Origin: Taibaiella koreensis | Lineage (GTDB): Bacteria; Bacteroidota; Bacteroidia; Chitinophagales; Chitinophagaceae | DNA: 64,000 nt | Assembly: GCF_003545715.1 (NCBI RefSeq) | Contig: NZ_QVNU01000002.1 | Location: 1 to 64,000 of the forward strand | Reading direction: 5' to 3' | Shown: piece after piece, positions 43,688 to 52,678 of the stretch | Position numbering within the stretch: the stretch's first letter is position 1 | Layout: every line of letters starts with the position of its first letter | Notes under the pieces: generated by a model | What the model was told of the DNA's origin: nothing | Databases searched by the model: none | What the model saw: the letters and a program-made list of their open reading frames with translations, nothing else | Program-made: the position numbers and the translations under genes

Positions 43688-44239
43688 ATGAATAACAGCA
43701 TCCATATTCCGAAACCCTGTCATGAGAACTGGGACAATATGTTACGGGAAGAGCAGGGCAGGCATTGCCTGAGCTGCTGCAAGACCGTAGTCGATTTTTC
43801 CACCTGGGACAACGAAAGCATCCTGGCCTACCTGCAGAACAAAAATGGCGAAAGGGTTTGCGGACGCTTTAATGCGGAACAAGTAGCAAGCGTGCCGGCG
43901 CCTTCACAACAGGAATTGCTGCAGGGTGTATTCCGCTCGGCAATGCCGCTGCTGCGCAAAATAGCTGCCGTGATCGTGCTTTACTTTGGCCTGGGCAGTG
44001 TGCAGGAAACGCATGCTCAGAAGGTAGTAGGTAAGATTAAAGTAACCCAACAACCACAACAGCAGCTCCTGGGCGAACCGGCAGTAATGCAGCCGGCGGA
44101 TACCGCTAAACCTCAAGCTGTGCCACAGGTTGATACCTTTAAGCCGCAAATCATGGGTATGATAAGGATGCCAGATCCTGCGCCGAAGAATCAGCCTAAG
44201 AAGAAAGTGTCTACAACGGCGAAGAAGCCTACCCGGTAA
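43688..44239 (+). CDS. Membrane protein with N-terminal Cys-motif domain
   Basis: A 183-residue protein. Residues 1-65 are a small Cys domain (HIPKPCHENWDNM, RHCLSCCKTVVDFSTWD, ERVCGRF), with Cys at 11, 27, 30, 31 and 58; this N-terminal module recurs, from memory, in many Bacteroidota membrane proteins, and the CxxC plus outlying Cys could bind a metal. A hydrophobic segment (LRKIAAVIVLYFGLGSV) is near residues 92-108, then AQ like a signal-peptide end. The tail is Gln/Pro/Lys-rich (KNQPKKKVSTTAKKPTR). The Cys domain would face the cytoplasm. It is 77 bases before the RiPP-like gene in the same direction. No known function. Confidence 0.65.
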   Translation: MNNSIHIPKPCHENWDNMLREEQGRHCLSCCKTVVDFSTWDNESILAYLQNKNGERVCGRFNAEQVASVPAPSQQELLQGVFRSAMPLLRKIAAVIVLYFGLGSVQETHAQKVVGKIKVTQQPQQQLLGEPAVMQPADTAKPQAVPQVDTFKPQIMGMIRMPDPAPKNQPKKKVSTTAKKPTR

Positions 44240-44316
44240 CCGGTAAACAAATATGCCCGGGATAGGGTATTGATCAGCCTGGAGAAAAACTTCAGCTTTG
44301 CTTGAAACACCTTTTT

Positions 44317-44574
44317 ATGAAGAAAAAACAAGTAAGCCTGAAGAAACTAACGCTAAACAAACAGGTGATCAGCAAACTGGACCGTAAGCACATCCTGGGT
44401 GGCGGTACGTTTTTCCGCTGCAGCGACGACAACCCTATCCCTCCGATAGATGTCACTCTAAACGCAGGTTGCCAGTTTGATACCGTCGGATGCCCTGGCC
44501 CTTCGGATGGGGGAACCTGCGATTGGGTCACCAACTGCATTTGCGATTCGATCGTTACCTGCCAGGTTTGCTAA
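44317..44574 (+). CDS. Second orphan Cys-rich RiPP-like precursor
   Basis: An 85-residue peptide with the same plan as the one at 752-1030. The leader runs MKKKQVSLKKLTLNKQVISK, then LDRKHILGGG at 21-30, and the tail of 55 residues has eight cysteines (35, 52, 59, 68, 74, 76, 82, 85) and ends in Cys. The leader is a good match to Bacteroidota class I lanthipeptide-type precursors (KKLxLNKxxIxxL, then GG). The ATG at 44317 begins the KKK leader; a TTG at 44302 adds five residues. CAGCTTTG, one base off a -7 box, lies 16 bases upstream. A terminator follows at 44605. No modification genes are seen. Confidence 0.72.
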   Translation: MKKKQVSLKKLTLNKQVISKLDRKHILGGGTFFRCSDDNPIPPIDVTLNAGCQFDTVGCPGPSDGGTCDWVTNCICDSIVTCQVC

Positions 44575-44604
44575 TGCTCACTACGAAAACAAGCTTTACT
44601 AAAG

Positions 44605-44628
44605 GAGCCCGGCAACGGGCTCTTTTTT
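44605..44628 (+). terminator. Terminator after the RiPP-like gene
   Basis: GAGCCCG at 44605-44611, loop GCAA, CGGGCTC at 44616-44622, then TTTTTT. A compact intrinsic terminator, 30 bases after the stop at 44574, between convergent genes. Confidence 0.9.
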
Positions 44629-44651
44629 ATACCATATATCCGGCGATAGCA

Positions 44652-45869
44652 TCAATGCAGTGTCCAGCCCAGCAACAGCCAGCCCAGCACGATGAGCGGC
44701 GCCGGTATACGGGTGAATTGCAGCAGGCAGAAGGTGATGATGACGACCACTAAGCTCATGAAGTCGAAGCCCGTCCTGTTGATCTCCATAAAAAGGATGA
44801 TGCCCGAAGCCCATATCACACCTACGATCACGGCATTGATGCCTTCCAGCGAACGGTAGATCACCACATGCTGCTTGAGGTTCTGGTATACAGGAAAAAG
44901 AAAAAGGAGCAATAAGGTGCTCGGCAGAAAGATGGCGATGATGCTGACCAGGCAGCCTGCGGCCTGCCAGACCGGTCCAAACTTGCTCATAGCCAAACCA
45001 CCCACGAAGGCGCAAACGGAGAACACCGGCCCCGGCATGGCCTGTACCAGGCCGAAGCCGGTCATGAGTTCGCCCGGCGTCATATAAGGCGTAAAGCCAC
45101 GCTTGGCAGGCAGGCTCACAAACTGTACCAGCATCATAGGGATCAGCGCCTGCCCTCCACCAAATACGATGCTGCCGAAACGGTAAAAATTCTCGAACAG
45201 GTTTACGATACGGCGGTGCTCCCATTGCTGGTGACGGGCGATCTCGCTGACCACACCAGCGGCTATAAACACCAATGCAAATACCAGCAGGTTGATCCAC
45301 TTGACCGGCTTGGGTTTTTCTACCTTGTTTACAATGCGTTTATTGCTGAAATTGGTAAGAATGCCGGCAATCAAGAGCAATACGGGGAAAAGCCAAGGCG
45401 ATCGTATGAGCACCGTGAGTATGCCTCCACCGATCATAATCGCCAGCGTCATTTTATTGGATACGCTGCGCTGCATCATGTTGATGGCGGCATAACAGAC
45501 AAAGCCTACTGACATAGGCCGTACATACAGGAAAAGATTTTGCTGTATGGACTTTGTATCGAGAAAATAGACGAGGAAAGAAAAAGCCGACATCAGCAAG
45601 GTTGCCGGCAATATCCATATGAGCAGCGTAACGATGGCTAGCGGAATACCGCCACGCTTCCACCCGATCAGCATCACGGTCTGCGTAGACGAGGGGCCGG
45701 GCAGCATCTGGCAAAAGGAATTGTATTCGATCAGTTCTTCCTCGGTTACATCTTTCCGCTTACGCACAAAGGTCTTTACCATCATACCAATATGCCCCTG
45801 CGGTCCGCCGAAGGCCGTAAGCGAATAGGCGAAGACTGCCTTGAGGAAAGGGATATGGCGCAGGAACAT
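44652..45869 (-). CDS. chrA: Chromate-type anion transporter
   Basis: A 405-residue membrane protein with both halves of the chromate transporter (CHR) family. The first half has LTAFGGPQGHIGMMVKTFV and FCQMLPGPSSTQTVMLIG; the second repeats it as FGGGQALIPMMLVQFV and GLVQAMPGPVFSVCAFVGG. Long-chain CHR proteins export chromate and related anions in some species, but many are untested. No chromate regulator (chrB) is adjacent. The stop is 78 bases from the RiPP-like gene and the start is 29 bases after the hydrolase stop, so the two leftward genes may be cotranscribed. Confidence 0.88.
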   Translation of the reverse strand: MFLRHIPFLKAVFAYSLTAFGGPQGHIGMMVKTFVRKRKDVTEEELIEYNSFCQMLPGPSSTQTVMLIGWKRGGIPLAIVTLLIWILPATLLMSAFSFLVYFLDTKSIQQNLFLYVRPMSVGFVCYAAINMMQRSVSNKMTLAIMIGGGILTVLIRSPWLFPVLLLIAGILTNFSNKRIVNKVEKPKPVKWINLLVFALVFIAAGVVSEIARHQQWEHRRIVNLFENFYRFGSIVFGGGQALIPMMLVQFVSLPAKRGFTPYMTPGELMTGFGLVQAMPGPVFSVCAFVGGLAMSKFGPVWQAAGCLVSIIAIFLPSTLLLLFLFPVYQNLKQHVVIYRSLEGINAVIVGVIWASGIILFMEINRTGFDFMSLVVVIITFCLLQFTRIPAPLIVLGWLLLGWTLH

Positions 45870-45897
45870 GTAGGGAAATAAGCTAAAAGATGTTTGT

Positions 45898-46737
45898 TTA
45901 AAGCGCTGCTAAACGGATTACATCCCCGGAACGAATGCCTTTGTCGGTCTGCTGCAGGTTGCACAGCTCGTTTTTATAATCATGTTCAAAGAACAGCAGC
46001 CAGTCGCCGGATGCAGCTTCAGCCAATAAACGTTTCTTCTCATTAAGCGTGTCCAGCGGGCGCATATCGTAGCCCATGATCCAGGGCAAGGGAATATGAT
46101 GCATGCTGGGCAAAAGGTCCGCCGCATACAATATCGTTTTGTCTTTATAGCGGATCTGCGGCAGCATCATGGCTTCGGTATGTCCCTGCACATAACGGAT
46201 ACGGAAACCAGGCAGCCACTCCTCTCCTTCTCTGGTCTCAACAAACTGTAGCTGTCCACTTTCTTCCAGGGGCAATATATTCTCTTTAAGGAAGGAAGCT
46301 TTCTCCCGGTCATTAGGATGAACGGCCCAGTCCCAATGTGCTTTATTGCTCCAGTAGGTAGCATTTCTGAAAGTAGGCACCAGGCGGTCCCCTTCTCTTT
46401 TAACGGCGCCGCCCACATGATCGAAATGCAGGTGGGTAAGGAATACATCGGTGATATCGTCCATCGAAAAACCTTTGGCCTGTATCGAACGTTCCAGGGT
46501 GTCGTCGCCATGCAGGTAATAATGCCCGAAGAATTTTTCATCCTGCTTGTTGCCAATACCCGTATCTACCAGGATCAGCCGGCCATCGTGTTCCACCAGC
46601 AGACAACGCATGGCCCAGGAGCACATATTGCTTTCATCGGCAGGGTTGACCTTATTCCACAAAGACTTGGGCACTACGCCATGCATGGCGCCGCCGTCGA
46701 GCTTGAACAGTCCGGTATCGATCGTATACAGTTGCAT
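45898..46737 (-). CDS. Metallo-beta-lactamase-fold hydrolase
   Basis: A 279-residue protein with the metal-binding motif THLHFDHVGG, followed by an acidic/His ligand in VRYVQGHTEAMML and the strand-terminal ILYAADLLPSMHHIPLP. The N-terminus (MQLYTIDTGLFKLDGGAMHG) and CSWAMRCLLVEHDGRLILVDTGIG match the group that includes quorum-quenching lactonases and many uncharacterised members, so the substrate is not assigned. It is read leftward after ftsZ with a terminator between. Confidence 0.85.
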   Translation of the reverse strand: MQLYTIDTGLFKLDGGAMHGVVPKSLWNKVNPADESNMCSWAMRCLLVEHDGRLILVDTGIGNKQDEKFFGHYYLHGDDTLERSIQAKGFSMDDITDVFLTHLHFDHVGGAVKREGDRLVPTFRNATYWSNKAHWDWAVHPNDREKASFLKENILPLEESGQLQFVETREGEEWLPGFRIRYVQGHTEAMMLPQIRYKDKTILYAADLLPSMHHIPLPWIMGYDMRPLDTLNEKKRLLAEAASGDWLLFFEHDYKNELCNLQQTDKGIRSGDVIRLAAL

Positions 46738-46818
46738 AAAGATGAGCGTGTTTTGAGAGGTTAAAAGTAGTAAATAGATAAGGGTGCGCCAAGTTTATCA
46801 TACCTCTTGATAAAAGGC

Positions 46819-46844
46819 AAGGCGTCCCGAAAACAGGACGCCTT
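46819..46844. terminator. Hairpin after ftsZ
   Basis: AAGGCGTCC at 46819-46827 pairs with GGACGCCTT at 46836-46844. It lies 27 bases beyond the ftsZ stop and closes the division cluster; the better T run is in the plus direction. Confidence 0.7.
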
Positions 46845-46870
46845 TTGTTAGCCATATAGCGGATCAGTCA

Positions 46871-48511
46871 CTAATCCGGTTTCTTTCCATCAAGGAAAGT
46901 GTTGATGGTGCTGATATTCCCTTGCTTACCGTCTTTGTCGGCATTGATGGAATATCCGGACAAAAAGTTATCCGAAGAGTTCACCGTATTGTCGAGGTTG
47001 GTCTGGCGACGCATATAAGCCGGCACATTTTCAACCTCGCTGGCGTTTTCAGTACCCTGAACATTGAAGCTCATACGGCGCAGGCGGTCGGCACGCTCTT
47101 CCAACGCCTTCTTTTGCTCTTCAAAGCGACGTTGTTCTTCTATCTCATCGGCAGTAAGGTAGCGATCGCCGCGTTTAGCTGCTTCCTGTTGTACGGGCGG
47201 CTCTTCGTTCTTAATGATCAACTCTAGTTCCGGCGCCTTATATTCCTGAGGCTTTGGTTCCGGTGCTGCTACTTTGGGCTCTTCCATTTTGGGCAACTCC
47301 AGGTTTAACGTAGTCCTGACCTCTGCTACAGGAGCGGGTTCCGGCAGGGGGGCAGGAGCTGGGGCTGGCGCCTGGTAGTAAGCGGTAGGCGCTTCTACCA
47401 GTACCGGAGCCATAGGATCGGCTGCAGGCTTGGGCATTTCAGGAGCCTTGGCTTCCACCAGCGCTTCTGCACCGGCCTGGCCCAGCGGCACGATGATCTT
47501 TTCCTGTACCGGCTGCTTGCGGTCGAGAATATCGGTATTGATCTCGTGATGATGAAAACCGGTAGCGATAATGGTTACGGCTATATTCTCTTCCAGGTTG
47601 GGATCGTGTCCCATACCAAGAATGATGTCGCAGGTATTGCCGGCCTGTTGCTGTACGTAGCCCTGGATGATCTCCAACTCGTCGAGCGTGTGCTCGTGAT
47701 TGCCTGCTGCAGAGGTAACGTTAAGCAGTATCCACTGAGCGCCTTCAATCTCGCTGTCGTTCAACAGGGGAGAGCTCAACGCTTCTTCTACCGCCTGGCG
47801 TGCACGGCCTTCGCCGCTCGCCATAGCGCTGCCGAGAATGGCCACGCCTCCGCTCTTCATTACGGTCTGCACATCGTTGAAGTCAAGGTTTACTTTACCG
47901 TCGACAGTGATGAGGTCCGTGATGCATTTCGCTGCGGTAGCCAGCACATTGTCGGCCTTGGAGAATGCCTGTGTAAAGGGCAGGTTGCCGTATTGCTGAC
48001 GCAGCTTATCGTTGGAAATAATAAGGATAGTATCCACATGCTCCCTCATGGAGGCAATACCGTCCTGGGCCTGCTTAAGCCGCTTGCGGCCTTCGTAGGC
48101 AAAGGGCGTGGTTACAATACCAACAGTAAGAATACCCAGCTCCCGGCAAACCTTGGCGATGATGGGTGCACCGCCGGTACCGGTACCGCCGCCCATGCCC
48201 GCAGTAATAAAGGCCATGCGCGTGTTTACCTTCAGTATCTTGGATATTTCGTCTACCGACTCTTCTCCCGCCTGTTTACCAATCTCGGGATTGGCGCCGG
48301 CGCCGAGTCCTTGTGTCAGGTGTGGTCCCAGCTGTATCTTGTTGGGTACCGGGCTCTGGGCAAGGGCCTGGGAGTCTGTATTGCAGACGATGAAATCCAC
48401 ACCGTCAATGCCTAAATTGTACATGTAGTTTACCGCGTTGCCGCCGCCGCCGCCCACACCGATCACCTTAATGATCGATGATTGATTTTTAGGGATTTCA
48501 AAGTGTATCAT
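46871..48511 (-). CDS. ftsZ: Cell division protein FtsZ
   Basis: A 546-residue tubulin homologue that polymerises with GTP into the Z ring. The GTPase domain occupies about residues 10-320: GVGGGGGNAVNYMY, the tubulin signature GMGGGTGTGGAPIIAKV and the T7 region NLDFNDVQTVM. The C-terminal half is a long Pro/Ala linker (PAPAPAPLPEPAPVAE) and a basic block, then VPAYMRRQ. The end (STINTFLDGKKPD) is the probable partner-binding peptide. It is about 150 residues longer than E. coli FtsZ, as usual in this phylum. It is last in the dcw order; a 145-base gap precedes it. Confidence 0.98.
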   Translation of the reverse strand: MIHFEIPKNQSSIIKVIGVGGGGGNAVNYMYNLGIDGVDFIVCNTDSQALAQSPVPNKIQLGPHLTQGLGAGANPEIGKQAGEESVDEISKILKVNTRMAFITAGMGGGTGTGGAPIIAKVCRELGILTVGIVTTPFAYEGRKRLKQAQDGIASMREHVDTILIISNDKLRQQYGNLPFTQAFSKADNVLATAAKCITDLITVDGKVNLDFNDVQTVMKSGGVAILGSAMASGEGRARQAVEEALSSPLLNDSEIEGAQWILLNVTSAAGNHEHTLDELEIIQGYVQQQAGNTCDIILGMGHDPNLEENIAVTIIATGFHHHEINTDILDRKQPVQEKIIVPLGQAGAEALVEAKAPEMPKPAADPMAPVLVEAPTAYYQAPAPAPAPLPEPAPVAEVRTTLNLELPKMEEPKVAAPEPKPQEYKAPELELIIKNEEPPVQQEAAKRGDRYLTADEIEEQRRFEEQKKALEERADRLRRMSFNVQGTENASEVENVPAYMRRQTNLDNTVNSSDNFLSGYSINADKDGKQGNISTINTFLDGKKPD

Positions 48512-48656
48512 ATGCTACTGTTGTTTTAATGTTGTCGCCATTCCGTACAGAATGTTGATCGATGGGTTAGTAATTAATGGTTTTGCACCGGTCTTTTTTT
48601 ATGACGCTTTATATTGACGGCCGGAACCTTCTTCTTCCCGGGCCGGAATACGGTTG

Positions 48657-50090
48657 TTATTCCATCTTCTGATCTTCGGGCTCTTCAAAGAAGCTCATGA
48701 AGCCGTTCTTGATCTGGTTGAAGACTTTTTTTATGGTTTCGGAACGCTTATTGTTCCGCTCCTGCTTTTCGAGGCGTTGTTCGGGTGTTTCATAAACAGC
48801 TGCTGCAGGCTCTTCCACATGCTTTTCCGCTTTTGGCAGTTCCATCTTGATGAATACGTCCTTTGAAGGTGTTTCCTTCGCAATACCGATCTCTTTATTG
48901 CTGCTGTTGAAGTTCAGCTTACCGGTCTCGAAGTCGGAGTATCCCCGCAGGATGAGGCCGATACAGGTCGCGTACATGGGATGATTCAACGCTTCATGAT
49001 GACCACCGGCCAGGTGTTCGTTGGGCTGCCCTATGCGGGCGCCAAGGCCTGTCTTATATTCTGTCAGCTGGATCAGGTGGTTCAGCTGGCTACCCCCACC
49101 GGTAAGGATGATGCCACCGAAGAGGCGCTTATCCAGGTTCACCTGCTTCAGGTGATACATTACATAGTCAAGTATTTCCTCGGTACGGGCCTGGATAATA
49201 TGGGCCAGATTCCGCACGGAGATCTCTTTGGGCGGTAAGCCCCGCAGACCCGGGATGGTGATGTAAGCATTGGTCTTCGCTTCATCGGCCAGCGCCATGC
49301 CAAATTGCACCTTCATGGCTTCTGCCTGCGCCCGCAGCACACCCAGTCCCTGACGGATATCATTCGTAATGTTGGTGCCGGCGTAAGGAATCACCGCAGT
49401 ATGCTGCAATATGCCATCATAAAACACAGCCATATCGGTAGTACCACCGCCTATATCGACGATAGCCACACCCGCTTCCAGGTCTTCATTGTTCATTACC
49501 GCGGCTGCCGAAGCCAGGGGCTGCAATACCAGGTCGTTGGTCTTCAGACCCGATTTATCTACACAGCGCTTGATGTTTCGGATCGCATTGCGATCGCCGG
49601 TAACGATATGAAAATTGGCGCCAACCTTGACTCCGCTCATACCAATCGGATCCAGGATATTGGGCGTATTGTCGATCATAAAATCCTGCGGGATGATGTC
49701 GATGATCTGGTCGCCAGCAGGGATATAGGTCTTATACTGATCTTTGATCAGCATGTCAATGTCTTCCTTAGTAATCTCTTCGTCGGTCATAGAACGCACC
49801 CGGTCACCCCTGGTCTGCAGGCTCTTGATGTGCTGGCCGGCGATACCGACATACACCTCATTGATCTCCAGGTTAGGGTTGGACTGGACACACTTATCTA
49901 TGGCCTGCTCAATAGAGCGGATACATTGTTCTATATTCAGCACCACCCCATGACTTACGCCGGCAGAATCGGCTTTGCCGAAGCCCAGTATCTCCAGTTT
50001 TCCGAATTCATTTTTGCGACCGGCGATCGCTACCACTTTGGTAGTACCTATATCAAGGCCGACGATGATGGGTTGTTCTTTTCTATTCAT
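48657..50090 (-). CDS. ftsA: Cell division protein FtsA
   Basis: A 477-residue actin-like ATPase that ties FtsZ to the membrane and recruits later division proteins. The actin fold shows VGLDIGTTKVVAIAGRKN, the FtsA-specific 1C region (VYVGIAGQHIKSLQTRG), VDIGGGTTDMAVF and GGIILTGGGSQLNHL. The C-terminus (SETIKKVFNQIKNGFMSFFE) includes the amphipathic membrane-targeting helix, with a short acidic end. It follows ftsQ by 19 bases. Confidence 0.97.
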   Translation of the reverse strand: MNRKEQPIIVGLDIGTTKVVAIAGRKNEFGKLEILGFGKADSAGVSHGVVLNIEQCIRSIEQAIDKCVQSNPNLEINEVYVGIAGQHIKSLQTRGDRVRSMTDEEITKEDIDMLIKDQYKTYIPAGDQIIDIIPQDFMIDNTPNILDPIGMSGVKVGANFHIVTGDRNAIRNIKRCVDKSGLKTNDLVLQPLASAAAVMNNEDLEAGVAIVDIGGGTTDMAVFYDGILQHTAVIPYAGTNITNDIRQGLGVLRAQAEAMKVQFGMALADEAKTNAYITIPGLRGLPPKEISVRNLAHIIQARTEEILDYVMYHLKQVNLDKRLFGGIILTGGGSQLNHLIQLTEYKTGLGARIGQPNEHLAGGHHEALNHPMYATCIGLILRGYSDFETGKLNFNSSNKEIGIAKETPSKDVFIKMELPKAEKHVEEPAAAVYETPEQRLEKQERNNKRSETIKKVFNQIKNGFMSFFEEPEDQKME

Positions 50091-50109
50091 AACGATTACT
50101 TCTAAAAAA

Positions 50110-51279
50110 TTAACGATTACCGGAATGCTTACCTGGGTAAATGTATTTCGGTGTTTGCGTTTGGGGGTTTTTATGATTGTCCTTTGTTTCCTTTTTCTTC
50201 TCTTTTGTCCTGGCCGCCGCCTGCAAAGCGGGCTTTGCTTTTGCCTGCTGTATCCGTGTCTGGGCTGCCTTCACGGGCACAGGCTTATGAACCGGCTTAG
50301 GCAGCACTACTATTGTTGCTGATGGTTTAGCAGGCTGCACTGTTGGTTTTACCGTGACAGGCTTTGCTGTGGTTACTGCAGGCTTAACAGCTGCAGCCGT
50401 CGTTGCAGCAGGCTTAACGTCTGCCGCCGTTGCACCCGGCGCGGTGGCCGGCACGTCCATCGGTATCTGCGCCGTATCGGTAACCCGGGGTGGCACCCAA
50501 CCCATCGAAGGGCTGGCAACAACCTGGCCTTTGTAACGGGCGTCGAGTATCGTATAGCGGTCCCAGCCTATTTTGTTCGATACATTCTTGTAGAAAGCCA
50601 GCAGGTTGCCCAGCTTTTCTTCCAGCCGGGTCGTGTCGCCCAGCAATATACGCTGGTCGCCTATAAGCGGGATCACGACAAAAGTCTGGCCCGGCTGCAC
50701 TTCTATTTGCGTCACCTGGGCCTGCCAGAAACTGTCCCTGCCGATTACCTCACTCATCCTGGCGATCTTATGTAGCAAGAGCCGGTTGGCGCTGTCCTGC
50801 CGCGTTACCGGCACATTGGTAAAAACAGGAGCTGCGTAGGCATAGCCGGCGCTCACGGGCATGGTATGCAATGCGCTGTCCATATAATAGCTGGCCCCGT
50901 TCACATCAAAGATGCGGGCAACGGGATCGCGCTGGGTAATATTTACCTGCAGCACCTGCCGGCTATCGACATAGATCTCTGCATTAGCTACCCAGGGATT
51001 GGTACGGGCAATCCGTTCCATCTGCTCCAGGTCGAGGTCTGCGATCGAGGTCTGCGCCAGACGGATATTCCTGTTGCTGAGCAACAAGGTTTCAATGTCT
51101 TTCCGCTGCAGGAAGCTATATTCTTTATCGTCGTTCAGATGTACTTCGAGTCCATTAATATGCTTGCTGCTTTGCTTACGCGACGCAGCCACCAATGCGA
51201 CCATAAAAATGGCAACGAGTAGCGCTCCCACCGAGAAGCGGATCACTTTTTTGGTCGATATGTTCCTTTGTTCGCTCAT
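50110..51279 (-). CDS. ftsQ: Cell division protein FtsQ, with a long basic tail
   Basis: A 389-residue bitopic protein linking the septal synthase to the ring. A cytoplasmic head precedes a helix (VIRFSVGALLVAIFMVALVA) and a POTRA/FtsQ beta domain (YSFLQRKDIETLLLSNRNI...WVANAEIYVDSRQVLQVNI). From about residue 275 to 389 the protein becomes an Ala/Pro/Thr/Lys-rich tail ending in very basic residues. E. coli FtsQ is 276 residues, so the tail is an unusual extension. The start overlaps the murC stop by four bases (ATGA). Confidence 0.9.
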   Translation of the reverse strand: MSEQRNISTKKVIRFSVGALLVAIFMVALVAASRKQSSKHINGLEVHLNDDKEYSFLQRKDIETLLLSNRNIRLAQTSIADLDLEQMERIARTNPWVANAEIYVDSRQVLQVNITQRDPVARIFDVNGASYYMDSALHTMPVSAGYAYAAPVFTNVPVTRQDSANRLLLHKIARMSEVIGRDSFWQAQVTQIEVQPGQTFVVIPLIGDQRILLGDTTRLEEKLGNLLAFYKNVSNKIGWDRYTILDARYKGQVVASPSMGWVPPRVTDTAQIPMDVPATAPGATAADVKPAATTAAAVKPAVTTAKPVTVKPTVQPAKPSATIVVLPKPVHKPVPVKAAQTRIQQAKAKPALQAAARTKEKKKETKDNHKNPQTQTPKYIYPGKHSGNR

Positions 51280-52661
51280 GCTTCGCTATCCTGCGCTTGT
51301 TTGATCCGGTCAAGGATCGCCTCCTTTATAGGTATTACCAACTTGTCGATATCACCGGCGCCTGCTGTGATCAGTAGCTCCAGCGGCGCTGTAGCCGCAT
51401 AGCGTACCAGCCCTTCCTTCGATAACACGGTATGATTGGGATTAGCCATCAAGCCGGCAATCGTATCAATGGTTACACCCGGCATCGACTTTTCCCTGGC
51501 CGGGTAAATATCGAGAAGCAACACTTCATCTGCCAGGTCCAGGCTATGGGCAAACCCTTCGGCAAAATCCCGGGTGCGGCTGAAAAGATGCGGCTGAAAT
51601 GCCACCACACAACGCTTATCAGGGAATAAAGTTTTAGCGCTTTTGATCAATGCCGCCAACTCCTCCGGATGATGCGCATAATCGTCGATATAGGTAACCT
51701 GCTCATTTCTCACAATGTATTCAAACCGGCGCCTGACACCTTTAAAGCCGGCTATCGCCTGCCTGATGAGCGCATCGTCGATCTCCAATTGCTTCGCCAC
51801 CGATATGGCAACCACACAGTTCTCTACATTGTGCATACCACCGATATTCAGCCGTAGCTGCGGCAGGTACCAGCCGGGGCCATGTACATCGAAGTCGTAG
51901 CCACCATCGCGTATCTGCACATTACCGGCATAGGCTCCGGCAGCATCGTTCTGAAGGCTGTAGGTATGCTTGTGGGCCGCCTGCAGCTTATCGCCATGCT
52001 TTAAACCATGCTTACTCCACAGCGTACCCTCCGGTTTGATGTTCCTGGTATATTGTACAAAGGCATCTTCCAGTGCAGTAATGTCACCATATATATCGAG
52101 GTGGTCGGCATCCATGGCCGTCAGCACCGCAATATCCGGCCATAGCTTCAGGAAGCTACGGTCATATTCATCGGCTTCGATCACCGCTACATTCCGCTCA
52201 TTGCCCCAATAATTGGTATTATAGTTGGTCGCGATCCCACCCAGGAAAGCATTACAGCCGTAGCCCGTTTCTCTCAGCAGGTAAGCAATCATAGTGCTGA
52301 TAGTGGTTTTACCGTGCGTACCGGCGACGGTAATGGCAAACATGCTTTCGGTAATCCATTGCAATACATCGGACCGCTTGAACACCGGATAGTTATGCTG
52401 GCGATACCAGTTCAGCTCTCCGTGATCGGCCGGCACTGCCGGCGTGTACACGACCAGCTCCGCCTTCTGATCAAGCAGGTTGCTATCATCAGCATAATGA
52501 ATATCCATTCCTTCGGCAGCCAGCCTGAGCGTTAGCTCTGTTTCAGTACGATCGTAGCCGCTTACCCTGGCGCCCCGTTCTTTAAAGAAACGGGCCAGGG
52601 CGCTCATACCGATGCCGCCGATACCGATGAAATAGATAGTTTTTATATTTGCGATGTTCAT
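51276..52661 (-). CDS. murC: UDP-N-acetylmuramate--L-alanine ligase
   Basis: A 461-residue Mur ligase that adds L-Ala to UDP-MurNAc, the first peptide step of peptidoglycan synthesis. The N-terminal UDP-binding GIGGIGMSALARFFKERG, the ATP loop VAGTHGKTTISTMIAYLL and the C-terminal DDYAHHPEE with FQPHLFSRT are the standard motifs. It precedes ftsQ with a four-base overlap and follows murG by 17 bases. Confidence 0.98.
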   Translation of the reverse strand: MNIANIKTIYFIGIGGIGMSALARFFKERGARVSGYDRTETELTLRLAAEGMDIHYADDSNLLDQKAELVVYTPAVPADHGELNWYRQHNYPVFKRSDVLQWITESMFAITVAGTHGKTTISTMIAYLLRETGYGCNAFLGGIATNYNTNYWGNERNVAVIEADEYDRSFLKLWPDIAVLTAMDADHLDIYGDITALEDAFVQYTRNIKPEGTLWSKHGLKHGDKLQAAHKHTYSLQNDAAGAYAGNVQIRDGGYDFDVHGPGWYLPQLRLNIGGMHNVENCVVAISVAKQLEIDDALIRQAIAGFKGVRRRFEYIVRNEQVTYIDDYAHHPEELAALIKSAKTLFPDKRCVVAFQPHLFSRTRDFAEGFAHSLDLADEVLLLDIYPAREKSMPGVTIDTIAGLMANPNHTVLSKEGLVRYAATAPLELLITAGAGDIDKLVIPIKEAILDRIKQAQDSEA

Positions 52662-52678
52662 TGTCGTGTTCCTTAATG

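Noticed and set aside
45898-46737. Assignment of the hydrolase as an acyl-homoserine-lactone lactonase
   Set aside because: The motif is common to many subfamilies, and nothing in the sequence or context fixes the substrate.
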